Of a DNA stretch of 64,000 nt, positions 1-9,470 are shown in pieces. The stretch covers positions 1 to 64,000 of the forward strand of contig JANWWL010000005.1 in assembly GCA_025056155.1 (NCBI GenBank). Direction: 5' to 3'. The notes beneath the pieces are model-generated. The model had not been told where the DNA came from and made no database searches. It saw only the letters and a list, made by a program, of their open reading frames with translations. The stretch comes from Sphingomonadaceae bacterium (GTDB lineage Bacteria > Pseudomonadota > Alphaproteobacteria > Sphingomonadales > Sphingomonadaceae). Numbering within the stretch: the first letter of the stretch is position 1; the number at the start of each line of letters is the position of its first letter. The translations under genes were made by a program, and so were the position numbers.

Positions 1-485
1 CCGTCGGGGCCCGCCGGGTGTGCGTCGTGCCCACGGCCATGACGGCCTGGGCCTCAGGCTTTGACCCCAAAGACCGGGCCTCTCCCCGCGTGACGCCCTT
101 CCAACCGCACGCTGTGGAACACCCTGGGGGACAAGAGCTTAAGGCCGGTTCATCTGACATCCAATCCTCAATGGCCTCTAGGATAGACTACCGAGGACGC
201 CCGGTCCGCCAACGGCATCCGGCCGCGCCCACGGGGCCAGCCCGCAGGCGGCGCATGGCATGTTCGCGTCGGGCCACGGTCCGCCAGTGCCGAGGGACCA
301 CCAGCCCACCCGACGACCCAGCGCGCCCCCTGTCACGCCCCTGCAACCTCGGGCACATAACGGCGTTCTGTGATGGGCCGGGAACTGGCCAGCCGCTGGG
401 CAGCGCCGGGCGAAACGGAGGGGCGCGCCCGCTCCCACCGCCCGCCTGCCGGCTCGGCTCCCCAGGCGCCGGGCGCTTCGCGGCT
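1..485. other. No recognizable gene at the left edge
   Basis: No reading frame in this stretch resembles a protein I recognize on either strand. The frame that runs into the following gene is open but low in complexity and rich in Pro/Arg/Gly. Given the decay just downstream, it may be eroded coding DNA or ordinary upstream sequence. No promoter, repeat or RNA gene is evident. Confidence 0.5.
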
Positions 486-1919
486 ATGATCGAAATCCAA
501 AACGTTACCTTCGACGCGCTAGCCGAGGGCCAGGAGGCCACGTTCGAGCGGACCTGCACCGAGCGCGACCTGTTCCTGTTCGCCCACGTCTCCGGCAATC
601 TAAACCCGCGCACCTTGCCCGACCGCGGCGGCGAATGCGACGGGGCCGTGGCGCCCGCCACGTGGCTCGCGTCGCTCATCTCGTCGCTGCTGGGCAATCG
701 CCTGCCGGGGCCCGGCACCTTCTAGCGCGCGCAGACTCTTTCGTTCCACGACCGCGCCCAGGTCGGCGACCGGCTGCGGGTCAGGGTGCGCTGCGTCGCC
801 AAGCTCGAACGCCCGGTCGCGCGCTTCGAAACGGTCGTCGAGCGAACCGCCGATGGGCGACAGCTCGTGACAGGCATGGCGGAAGTCGAAGTTCCCATCC
901 GACCCGAAACCTGCCACGTCGAGGCGCTGCCCAACCTCATCCTGGACGACATCGACCACTTCGGCCCTCTAATCGAACGCACGGCCACGCTCGCGCCGCT
1001 CGTCACCGCCGTGGTCGCACCCGAAGAGCCGAACTCGTTGGGCAGAGCCCTCCTCGCCCGAGACCGCGGCCTCATCGAGCCGATTCTGGTCGGCGACCGG
1101 GCCGCCATCCTCCGGGCGGCCGAGGCCATCGGCGCCGATGTCGCTGGCGTCGAGACCATCGACGTCGGCGCGCACGCTGCGGCGGCCGCGCGTGCGGTCG
1201 ACCTCGTCCACGAAAGCAGGGCGGCGGCCCTCATGAAAGGCGCCCTGCACACCGACACGCTTCTGAAAGCGGTCCTCCGGCGGGAGGGCGGGCTGCGCGG
1301 CGACCGTCGCCTCTCCCACGTGTTCGTGATGGACGCGCCGACCGTGCCGCAGCTCCTGTTCATCTCGGATGCCGCCATCAACATCGCGCCCGATCTCGAA
1401 GCCAAGGTCGACATCGTCCAGAACGCGATCGACCTGGCCAGGGCCTGCGGTGTGGCGACCCCTCGCGTCGGCATCCTCTCGGCGGTCGAAACGGTCAGCC
1501 CCGCCATCCCGTCCACCATCGACGCCGCCATTCTCTCGAAGATGGCCGAACGCGGCCAGATCCGCGGTGGCATCGTCGATGGCCCCCTGGCGATGGACAA
1601 TGCGATCGACCTGGCCGCCGCGCAGACCAAGGGCATCACGTCCCTCGTCGCCGGTCGTGCCGACGTGCTCGTCGTCCCCAATCTCGAGGCAGGCAACATG
1701 CTCGCCAAGGAGCTCACGCTCGTGGCCAAGGCCCAAGCCGCTGGCCTGGTGATGGGTGCCCGCGTGCCCATCATGTTGACGAGCCGTGCCGACAACGATC
1801 GCGCACGTCTCGCCTCGGCCGCCGTCGCGCAGCTCTACGCCTATTGGCGCCGCACCGGCGAGCCGCTCGCCCCTTCGACCGTGCGCACCGCCCCCAACCC
1901 GGCGACGGCGTCGGCCTGA
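486..1919 (+). pseudogene. MaoC-phosphate acetyltransferase fusion, interrupted by an in-frame TAG
   Basis: The intact family couples a MaoC-like enoyl-CoA hydratase domain (about 130 residues) to a phosphate acetyl/butyryltransferase domain, which makes acyl-phosphate for acetate kinase. The N-terminal part begins MIEIQNVTFDALAEG and reads well to LPGPGTF. A TAG follows at 723-725, and the same frame then resumes with RAQTLSFHDRAQVGD. In relatives that position is usually Tyr (GPGT-x-Y-RAQTL), so one base change in a Tyr codon explains the stop. The transferase half (about 970-1860) looks fully intact, including AVVAPEEPNSLG and VLVVPNLEAGNMLAKEL. A GTG at 786 could in principle restart translation and give a 377-residue protein with only the end of the MaoC domain. 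The family and the in-frame stop are clear. Whether any product is made is unknown, and a sequencing error is possible. Confidence 0.85.
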
Positions 1920-1943
1920 GGCCATCGGCATCGTGCGGCCATC

Positions 1944-3239
1944 ATGGACGAGACCCGCGGCCTCTCGCCCGGTGAGACCCTCGTGTTCACGCTCAACGCG
2001 GGCTCCTCGTCGCTCAAGTTCGCCCTCTTCCGCGAGGATCCCGACGAGGATCCGGAGCGCCTTGCGACGGGCGTCGTCGAGGCCATCGGCCCAAACGCCC
2101 GCCTCCGTGTGACCCATGCCGATGGGGGTGTAGCGATCGACGAGCGCCCGGCCGGAGGCATCCCCAATCAGGCCGCGGCCCTGGCCCGCGTTCTTGGATG
2201 GCTCGAATCCTTTCGCCCCGAGGCGGCTGCGGCCGCCGTCGGTCACCGGATCGTTCATGGCGGGCCCGACCTCGCCCGCCCGGTACGGATCGACGCCGAA
2301 ATCCTCGACGCCTTAGCGCGTCTTGAACCCCTCGCGCCACTCCATCAGCCGAACAACCTGGCGGGCGTCCGCGCTGCGATGGCGGCGTTCCCCCAGGCGG
2401 TGCAGGTGGCCTGCTTCGACACCGCCTTCCACCAATCGCACGACCGGTTGCGCCAGACCTTCCCGCTCCCCTTGAAGTATTATGAAGCCGGCGTGCGGCG
2501 TTACGGCTTCCACGGCCTGTCCTATGAGTCCGTGGTCGACCGGTTGGGGCGCCAGTTCCCTGAGGTCGCGGCGGGCCGCATCGTGGTGGCCCATCTGGGC
2601 AACGGCGCCTCGATGGCCGCGATACGGGCCGGCCGACCGGTCGCGACCACCATGGGCTTCACGGCGCTCGACGGTCTCATGATGGGCACCCGTTCGGGCT
2701 CTCTCGATCCGGGCGTTCTTCTCTACCTGCTCGAGGTCGAGGGCCTGTCCCTCCCCGAACTGACCCACATGCTTTACGAGGAGTCGGGGCTCCGCGGGGT
2801 CTCGGGCCTGTCGAACGATTTGCGCGTGCTGGAAGCGTCAGCGGAACCGGCGGCGGCCCTGGCGATCGAGATGTTCGTCGACCGCGCTGCCCGCGCCGTG
2901 GGGGAACTGGCCGTCGTCTTGGGAGGCCTTGATGCCCTGGTGTTCACGGCCGGCATCGGCGAGAACAGTGCGCGCATTCGCGCGTCGATCGCCGAACGCC
3001 TTGCCTTCCTGGGCTTGAGCCTCGATCCGCAGGCCAACGCTTCGGGAGGGCCCGTGATTTCGGCGACCGCAAGCCTGATCCGAGCGCTGGTGGTGTCCAC
3101 CGATGAAGAGGCGATGATCGCGCGCCATGCGCTCGCCGTCCTGCGCGAGGTCCGCACGGGCACTTCGGCCGCCCCGGGCCGAGACTCGTCCGCGCGCCCG
3201 GAAGCCCGCCGCCATCGATCAGGAGACTTCCTGTGCTGA
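1944..3239 (+). CDS. ackA: Acetate kinase
   Basis: Acetate kinase interconverts acetyl phosphate plus ADP with acetate plus ATP in the cytosol and is the partner of the upstream phosphate acetyltransferase. The 431-residue protein carries the family motifs in order: LNAGSSSLKF near residue 17, GHRIVHGG near 101, ACFDTAFH, RRYGFHGLSY, AHLGNGAS, MGTRSGSLDPG, FTAGIGEN and STDEEAMIA near the C-terminus. No motif is missing and no frame break is visible, unlike both neighbours. About 25 extra C-terminal residues (Arg/Ser-rich) run into the start of the next gene, so the two overlap slightly. It lies 24 bases after the broken fusion gene and was probably its operon partner. The ATG at 1944 gives a normal N-terminus. 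Confidence 0.95.
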   Translation: MDETRGLSPGETLVFTLNAGSSSLKFALFREDPDEDPERLATGVVEAIGPNARLRVTHADGGVAIDERPAGGIPNQAAALARVLGWLESFRPEAAAAAVGHRIVHGGPDLARPVRIDAEILDALARLEPLAPLHQPNNLAGVRAAMAAFPQAVQVACFDTAFHQSHDRLRQTFPLPLKYYEAGVRRYGFHGLSYESVVDRLGRQFPEVAAGRIVVAHLGNGASMAAIRAGRPVATTMGFTALDGLMMGTRSGSLDPGVLLYLLEVEGLSLPELTHMLYEESGLRGVSGLSNDLRVLEASAEPAAALAIEMFVDRAARAVGELAVVLGGLDALVFTAGIGENSARIRASIAERLAFLGLSLDPQANASGGPVISATASLIRALVVSTDEEAMIARHALAVLREVRTGTSAAPGRDSSARPEARRHRSGDFLC

Positions 3240-5234
3240 CCTTCCGACCGCACGATCGCGCCGGTCTGTCCGCTGCGATGATGCAGACGCTCGCGGCCCA
3301 GGCCCGCCTCCTCAAGAACACACAGGACGCCCAGTCCCGGCGCGTGGCCCAGCATCACCTCCCGCGGACTTTCGAGCTCACGCGCAGGTGCCAGAAAACC
3401 CGCGCGGGTATTGTCCACCCCGACGGTGGGGGTGTGGCCACGCTTCCGGCACGGCTCGGGAGGGAGGCCTTCACCTACGCCACGGACGCCGCGCACGAAG
3501 CCGCCGGCATGCCGCCAGTCCTCATCGACGACCACGAAATCGTCATGGACGGGCGGGATTTGCGCCGCCCCACCGACTAACCGCCTCTTCAGGATCCTGC
3601 CACCGGCCGGGATGGCCCCGGAACCTGGACGACGGCCGTTCGTCATCATCGATCCTCGGGCCGGGCATGGCGCGGGCATCGGCGGCTTCTAGCCCGACAG
3701 TCGGGTGGGCGTGGCGCTGAGGGCCGGGCACCCGGTCGAGTTCGTGGCCTTCTGCCCTCACCCTGAGCCCGGCCAGACCTTGGCCGATGGCATGCGGACC
3801 GAAGCGGCGTTCGTCTGCCGCGTGCGGACTCTCCACCCCGATGCCGGGGCGCCCGTCGTGGTCGGCCACTGTCAAGGTGGGTGGGCTGCGTTATTGTTGG
3901 CGGCCGCCGATATTGTTGGCGGCCGCCAATCCCGACCTCACGGGCCCCGTCGTGGTAAACGGCGCTCCCGTGGCGACCGGGTCGGGCCGGGTCGGCAGCT
4001 CGATCTGAAGGCCATCCGCTCGCCGATCGTCGAGTTCGCAAGGCACGGCGACAACATCCCGCCGCCTCGGCAGGCGCTCAACTGGATCGTCGACACCTAC
4101 GCCGACGAGCGGGACATCAAGATTTGCGGCCAGAGTATCATTTACCTGGTTCACGAGAAGGTTGGCCATCTTGCTTTCTTCGTCTGTCCCGCCGTCGCCC
4201 GGATGGAGCATCGCGAGATCACGTCCACCTCAGGGATCGTCGAGACCTCGCCCCAGGCCTCTACGTGATGCGGATCGAGCAGGAGGAAGGTGAAGGCGAG
4301 GACACGCGTTTCGAGGTGGGCTTCGCCGAACGCATGCAGGACGACGTCCGGCCGCTCGACGACGGAACGGGTGACGAAATGCCGGCCTTCGCCGCCGTAA
4401 GCCGCATGTCCGAGCTGTTGACGGAACTCGACGAACTCGGGCCCCGGCCGATCGTCCCATCGCTCGTCACGCCCCAGGCGGCTCGGGCCCTCCGCCACCT
4501 GCACCCGGGCCGCTGGACCCGAGCGGCCCTGGGGCCGCCGAAGCGCCCTGCGGCCACCGTCGCTGTGGCCCTCGCCCCCACGGTCCGCGGCCAGCGCCAA
4601 GTGGCCACGCCCCACAACCTCTTCCGACAGTTCGAGTCGCTTTGGGTCGAAGGGCTCAGCGCTGCAGTCGACGCATGGCGGAACTGGCGCGACACGCTGG
4701 CCGAATCCACCCTTGATGCGATCAGCAGCCATCCGCTGGCCGCCTGGGCGGGGCAACGCCGCGCCTTCGAACGGACGCGTCTCGATCCGGAAGAGCTCGC
4801 CCGCCTGCCCGAGGTGGAGCGCGCCATCGAACTTCGGCGGAAAGGGAGGTGAGCGGCCGCCGTCATCCGGGGTGCTCGTGCTGCCGGCCGATGCGCAAGG
4901 GGGCGTCCGGCGAAACCGGCTGGAACGTGCCGACCGACTGCTCGAGGAGACGGAGACCTTCCGCAGCATGGGGCCCGAGGTCGTGGCCAACCTGATCCAT
5001 CGCCAGACGCCGTTGGTCGACTTCGCGCGCGACGCCGCCCTCGACGGCCTTCCCGATCTTCAGCCGACGGAAGACGAACGGAAGCGGGCCGGCCGCATCG
5101 TGACGGAAATCGCACGCGCCGGCGAGGGCCAGCATCCGAGCGTTGCCGACCGACGGGACGTGATCCGCGCTCGGCGCGGGGTGCCCGAAGAGGGTCACGA
5201 ACCGTCGACCCAGGCCGACGGCGCCACCGGCTGA
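3233..5234 (+). pseudogene. Decayed DUF3141-family alpha/beta hydrolase
   Basis: Pieces of a DUF3141 protein (PHB-depolymerase-like alpha/beta hydrolase often linked to the MaoC-Pta/ackA cluster) appear in order but in changing frames. The fragment from GTG 3233 reads AAGMPPVLIDDHEIVMDGR. After a shift near 3570 comes RILPPAGM and RPFVIIDPRAGHG. A TAG at 3690-3692 falls where relatives usually have Lys (GIGGF-K-DS). VVVGHCQGGWA then carries the nucleophile-elbow region (here Cys). A 19-bp duplication at 3892 shifts the frame into NPDLTGPVVVNGAPVA. About 100 residues or more of the family core seem to be missing before LDLKAIRSPIVEF. Further shifts lie near 4240 and 4850, and a TerB-like C-terminal part ends at 5234. 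A Shine-Dalgarno (AGGAGA) still precedes the GTG, which overlaps ackA. Assignment rests on remembered family motifs. Confidence 0.8.
3892..3929 (+). repeat. 19-bp tandem duplication inside the DUF3141 pseudogene
   Basis: Two adjacent copies of a 19-base unit (3892-3910 and 3911-3929) match at 18 of 19 positions; each begins TATTGTTGGCGGCCGCC. Because 19 is not a multiple of three, the duplication shifts the reading frame. The protein-like reading moves from one frame before it (VVVGHCQGGWAALLLAA) to another after it (NPDLTGPVVVNGAPVA). Confidence 0.9.
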
Positions 5235-5289
5235 GGGCCGCACGGCGCACCGTCCGCGCATCCCCCGGGCGCGTTGGCCGCCCCGAAGT

Positions 5290-6766
5290 CCAAGGCCAGC
5301 GACCGCCTGGAAATCGATGTGAAATCGCCCGGCCACCGCGTCCCCCTTTGTGACGCCGCCTTGATCCATCGGCGTGTTCACGCCCGAGAACCGCACCCGG
5401 TTGACCCGCACCTTGATGTTGGAGGTGAGATGCCAGTTGGGGGCCGTCGTGCAGGTGGCTGCCCCGTTGCCGGCACGCTTGCCCGGAGACTGGGTTAGGT
5501 CCTCATGCCCGGACCTGAAGGCGAGCTCGAAGGCGCCCCGGAAGCCGTCGCGCGGCCGGAACTCTTTCTTCGGTCGAATGCGGTCGAGAACGCCCGCGTG
5601 CAGCGGTCGGTGCTCCCCGTGATGAGCCATGAGCCCATGATATGGAAACCATCAAGGTCGGGGTCGCCCGGCGGGTCGGGGCTCGGCCCGGGGAGGAGGT
5701 CGCCGTCGCGGTCGACCCACACCTTGTGATGTTCTCCCTGCAGCGACAATGGCCCGGTCGAGGCCACGGCCTCGAAGTTCAGGCCATGAGCCTCGTCGAC
5801 GTCAGGAATCGTGCCCGTGTCGACCATGCGGGTATTGTCGATCCGGATGTTGGGGCGGTCGCCGGCTCGGTAGGCGTTGCTCTTTTCGTTGGGGCGCATG
5901 TTGAACCGCCAGTAGCCGGCAACGCCGACCCGGACCTGGGTTCGTGGGGTGTTCACGGGCATCAGCGTGACACGGGCGTTGAGCCCTTCGCGAACCGTCC
6001 GCCGATCGCTCGTCGAGCCTCGACGCCGCGTTGTTGTCGCCGGAGAAGGCGACGGCCGGCGTCCGGTTCGGCTGGACCCAGTCGATGCCAATGCCGATGC
6101 GGCGGCCGGCCGCGGCGCCGAACGAATTCCCCATCAGCGAGGCCTCGAGGAAGGTGTTAGAGTTATCGGAGCTGTTCTGATCGAACCCGAACGGCACCTT
6201 GAACTGGCCCACGACGACCGACGTGTTCTTGAGGCCTGTGAACTGGAGATAGGCGTCGGTCAGTTCCGCCTTGCCCGATCCGGCGAAGTCCGCCTCGATG
6301 CGCCAGGCGAACTGACGGAATCCCGTGCCCTCGAGCCCGATGCCTGCCCTCCGGACGTTCGTGCCGGCCAGATAGTCGAACGCCGTGTCCCGCTCGATGT
6401 AGGCGGCGAAATCGAAATCGATCACACCCCGCGACTCGAACGTGAAGCGAGCTTCCGGGTCGCCGATGGTCGGTACCGGACCGGCTTTCACCATGACAGC
6501 CGGCTTGATGGGGTTGCCCTTCGCATCGACCGGCAGCGCTTGCGCGACCTCGGCTTGCGCCGCTTCCAACTTCCTGTTGCGCGCTTCCAGCGGCTCGACG
6601 CGGCGCTCCAGTTCCTCCATCCGTTTCAGGACATCCTGCAGGTCTGGGGAGACGTTTGAGCCAGCGCCAACTCGGGCAGGTGCAGGGCCGCCCACCCAAG
6701 CGCCGACTGCCCGAACGCGACCCCGGCCATGAACGCCTCCGTTCGTGCCGTGGGAACGCCGGCCAT
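5290..6766 (-). pseudogene. Frameshifted phosphate-selective (OprO/OprP-like) porin
   Basis: The four pieces together read as an outer-membrane OprO/OprP-type porin. The ATG at 6766 opens a signal peptide ending ELALA-QTSP. A frameshift near 6650 leads to PDLQDVLKRMEELERRVE, a short coiled coil typical of this family, then AYLQFTGLKNTSVVVGQFKVPFGF-type strand motifs. A second shift near 6015 leads to EGLNARVTLMPVNTP and GFHIMGSWLITG. A third near 5615 leads to EHRPLHAGVLDRIRPKKEF and a C-terminal strand ending near FHIDF. All three shifts would have to be corrected to give a product. A Pho-box-like repeat lies 36 bases upstream of the ATG, and the pst operon is divergent, which fits a phosphate-starvation porin. 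The exact C-terminus is uncertain. Confidence 0.82.
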
Positions 6767-6801
6767 CTCAGCGCTCAGCCATGAAGTCCCGCCGAAGAAT
6801 T

Positions 6802-6819
6802 GTGACAGAGGCGTGATGA
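6802..6819 (-). promoter_or_regulatory. Pho-box-like direct repeat facing the porin
   Basis: Read on the minus strand the sequence is TCATCAC-GCCT-CTGTCAC: two 7-base half-sites at an 11-base period, as in the PhoB box built from CTGTCAT repeats. The second half-site is close to consensus; the first keeps only TCAC. It sits 36 bases upstream of the porin ATG. Binding is inferred, not shown. Confidence 0.5.
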
Positions 6820-7019
6820 GGGGCCGACGCCGATCCGGGCCTGATTGGAATGGGACGCCGGTTCGGCATATGCTCTCAGCCGCCGGACCAGGTAACGGTA
6901 GCCGCCGTGACCGGAGTCGACCCGGCTTTTGCATGACCGAGACGTGACATTCTCTCGTGCAGTTCGGCCATCCGGTGCGTATTCGACTGCCAGACTTTGG
7001 GCAATTCGAACCGGGTCGG

Positions 7020-7037
7020 TTGTCATAAAAGCGTCAT
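7020..7037 (+). promoter_or_regulatory. Pho box upstream of pstS
   Basis: TTGTCAT-AAAA-GCGTCAT: two near-consensus 7-base half-sites at an 11-base period with an A-rich spacer, close to the PhoB consensus CTGTCAT-AAA-N-CTGTCAY. It lies about 100 bases upstream of the chosen pstS start, as expected for phosphate-starvation control of the pst operon. Confidence 0.75.
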
Positions 7038-7138
7038 GGCCGTCCACTACGGGTTCAGGGGTGCGGATCGTGGACCGCTGTCGGCCCGGCGCAGGCCCAA
7101 GGGGAGTGGTCGTCGGTTTCGGGGGCAGGTCGGGGAAG

Positions 7139-8233
7139 GTGGCGAAGCCGGCGAAAAGGCCGCGCGCCCCTCGGCTGACGCGTGGAACGGCGGTCACGGC
7201 GCTCCTTCTGTTGGCGGGCTGCGGCGGTGGGACCGCATCGCTACGGAGCGGCGGAGCTTCGGAAGATCGCCCGGCCCCGATCCGGATCGTGGGCTCCTCC
7301 ACCGTCTATCCCTTCACTACGGCGGTCGCCGAACAGTTCAGCCTGAGGTTCCTGAAGTTTCCGGCCCCCATCGTGGAATCGACCGGCACGGGCGGGGGCA
7401 TCAAGCTGTTCTGCGAGGCCAAGGGCCCCAACGCGCCGGACATGGTGAACGCCTCGCGCCGGATGAAGCCCAGCGAATACGCCTTGTGCCGGGCTAATGG
7501 CGTGACCGAAATCATCGAAGTTCAGGTAGGGCTCGACGGGCTGGCGCTGGCGCGCTCGCGCCGGGGCCCCGATTTCGGCCTGTCCGAACGCGACATCTAC
7601 CTCGCGCTCGCGGCTAGACCGTTCGGCCGTCCCCAAACGGCGCGGACCTGGCGCGACGTGAACCCCGCCCTGCCCGACGTCCGGATCGAAGTGATCGGCC
7701 CGCCGCCCACCTCGGGCACCCGCGACAGCTTCAACGAGATGTTCATGGAAGACGGCTGCCTGACGGAACCCGCCATGAAGGCGCTCAAGGCCCGAGACGA
7801 GCGGCGGTTCAAGGAAATCTGCACGGCGATCCGCGAGGACGGCCGGTTCGTGGAGGGGGGCGAGAACGACAACCTGATCGTGATGAAGCTGACCCAGAAC
7901 CCGGTCGCGATCGGCGTGTTCGGCTTCAGCTATTTCGACGATCATCTGGACAAACTGAAGGCGGTCAAGGTGAACGGGGTCGAGCCGTCCTTCGCCACGA
8001 TCGCCGACGGTCGCTATCCGGGCGCACGCCCGCTCTACATCTACGCGCGGGCCGACCGGGCCCGGATGAAGCCCGGGATTCGCGAGTTCCTGGCCACCTA
8101 CGCCACCGAGGCCGTTTGGGGACCGGGCGGCCTTCTTGAGGAACGCGGCCTGACCCCAGCGCCGACACCGGTTCGGGCGGCCTTTGCGGCCAGGGCCCGC
8201 GGGCTCGTTCCGATGAATCCCGCCGAACTCTGA
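7139..8233 (+). CDS. pstS: Phosphate-binding lipoprotein of the Pst ABC importer
   Basis: PstS binds inorganic phosphate in the periplasm and hands it to the PstC/PstA channel. From GTG 7139 the protein has a basic N-region, a short hydrophobic stretch and the lipobox LLAGC near residue 28, so it is probably a lipoprotein. IRIVGSSTVYPFTTAVAEQF and ESTGTGGGIKLFCEAKG are PstS ligand-loop motifs, and PPPTSGTRDSFNEMF is the second phosphate loop. The start is not certain: the frame is open further upstream and GTG 7106 is an alternative; neither has ideally spaced ribosome binding. PstC follows after 16 bases. A Pho box about 100 bases upstream suggests PhoB control. Confidence 0.93.
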   Translation: MAKPAKRPRAPRLTRGTAVTALLLLAGCGGGTASLRSGGASEDRPAPIRIVGSSTVYPFTTAVAEQFSLRFLKFPAPIVESTGTGGGIKLFCEAKGPNAPDMVNASRRMKPSEYALCRANGVTEIIEVQVGLDGLALARSRRGPDFGLSERDIYLALAARPFGRPQTARTWRDVNPALPDVRIEVIGPPPTSGTRDSFNEMFMEDGCLTEPAMKALKARDERRFKEICTAIREDGRFVEGGENDNLIVMKLTQNPVAIGVFGFSYFDDHLDKLKAVKVNGVEPSFATIADGRYPGARPLYIYARADRARMKPGIREFLATYATEAVWGPGGLLEERGLTPAPTPVRAAFAARARGLVPMNPAEL

Positions 8234-8249
8234 AGCGGTCGCAAGGGGG

Positions 8250-9470
8250 ATGGACGCAACCTTCCTGCTGTTGCTGGCATGCGGGCTCGCCTTGTTCGGT
8301 TACGTCCTCGGCCGCCAGCGGGCGGCCGCGTTCACCGCCCGAGCGCCCTCGTGGCGGGCGGTCCACTCCCGCCCGGGCTTCCACGGCAGCTTCGTGGCAC
8401 TCGCGGTGGCGATCCCCGCCCTTCTCCTCCTCGGGATCTGGGCCGCCGTCGGCCGGCCGGGTCCGTCGGCCGTCGGCGCGGCCATCGTGCTGCTCGCGGG
8501 CCTTGCGGGCGGCGCGCTGGCGCTTCGGCGCCTCGAACCCTCGTTCCGCGCTCGGACCTGGGTCGAGCGGGCCACCATGCTCGTCCTCCTCGCGGCTTCC
8601 GTCCTCGCCATCGTCACGACCGTTGGGATCGTGCTCAGCCTGATCGTGGAGTCGATCCGGTTCTTCGAACGCGTTCCGGTCACCGAGTTCCTGTTCGGCA
8701 CCCGCTGGTCGCCTCAGACGGCCATCCGCGCCGACCAGGTGGGCTCGTCGGGGGCCTTCGGGGCCGTGCCCCTGTTCTGGGGCACGATCTTCATCGGCGC
8801 CATCATCGCCATGGCCGTGGCCGTGCCGTTGGGGCTGCTGTCGGCCATCTACCTCAGCCAATACGCCTCCGGCATCGCCCGTCGCATCCTCAAGCCGGTG
8901 CTCGAGGTGCTGGCGGGCGTCCCCACCGTCGTCTACGGTTATTTCGCAGCCCTCACCGTGGCGCCTGCCGTCCGGCAGCTGGGGCTTTCCCTAGGCATTG
9001 AGGATGCCTCCGCCGAATCCGCGCTCGCCGCCGGCCTCGTCATGGGCATCATGATCATCCCGTTCGTCTCCTCGATGGCCGACGATGCGATCAACGCCGT
9101 ACCCCAAGCGATGCGCGACGGCAGTCTCGCGATGGGCGCCACCTCTTCCGAGACGGTGCGCCTCGTCATCATCCCGGCCGCCCTGCCGGGCATCGTGGGC
9201 GGCATCCTTCTGGCGGTCAGCCGCGCCATCGGCGAGACGATGATCGTCGTCATGGCCGCGGGCCTTGCGGCCAACCTCACGCTCAATCCCTTCAAGTCGG
9301 TCACGACGGTGACGGCTCAGATCGTCCAGTTGCTTACCGGCGACCAGGAATTCGACAGCGCCAAGACGCTTTCGGCGTTCGCGCTAGGGCTGGTGCTGTT
9401 CCTCATCACCCTGGTCCTCAACATCTGGGCGTTGCGCATCGTGAAACGCTACCGCGAGGCCTACGAATGA
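8250..9470 (+). CDS. pstC: Phosphate ABC transporter permease PstC
   Basis: PstC is one of the two inner-membrane channel subunits of the high-affinity phosphate importer. The 406-residue protein has two hydrophobic N-terminal segments (about residues 3-20 and 48-65) not found in the short E. coli PstC but usual in the longer alphaproteobacterial form, then the binding-protein-dependent permease core. The coupling region reads SLAMGATSSETVRLVIIPAALPG (EAA-like loop, residues about 292-314). FLFGTRWSPQ is a typical PstC motif. Its last codons overlap pstA by 4 bases (ATGA), indicating translational coupling. Confidence 0.95.
   Translation: MDATFLLLLACGLALFGYVLGRQRAAAFTARAPSWRAVHSRPGFHGSFVALAVAIPALLLLGIWAAVGRPGPSAVGAAIVLLAGLAGGALALRRLEPSFRARTWVERATMLVLLAASVLAIVTTVGIVLSLIVESIRFFERVPVTEFLFGTRWSPQTAIRADQVGSSGAFGAVPLFWGTIFIGAIIAMAVAVPLGLLSAIYLSQYASGIARRILKPVLEVLAGVPTVVYGYFAALTVAPAVRQLGLSLGIEDASAESALAAGLVMGIMIIPFVSSMADDAINAVPQAMRDGSLAMGATSSETVRLVIIPAALPGIVGGILLAVSRAIGETMIVVMAAGLAANLTLNPFKSVTTVTAQIVQLLTGDQEFDSAKTLSAFALGLVLFLITLVLNIWALRIVKRYREAYE

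Larger units (their letters stand above)
6767..7138. other. Divergent regulatory region between dead porin and pst operon
   Basis: This 372-bp stretch separates the minus-strand porin remnant from plus-strand pstS. It holds a Pho-box-like repeat facing each side (6802-6819 and 7020-7037). No other coding sequence is convincing here. The start of pstS is uncertain, so the right boundary could move left. Confidence 0.6.

Noticed and set aside
178-718. Minus-strand open frames opposite the MaoC-Pta gene
   Set aside because: Low complexity, no domain resemblance, and the plus-strand reading has clear family motifs.
723-3692. Amber codon reassignment, suggested by in-frame TAGs at 723 and 3690
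   Set aside because: TAG is used as a normal stop elsewhere (for example hslO and mutM), and the second gene also has frameshifts, so decay explains both.
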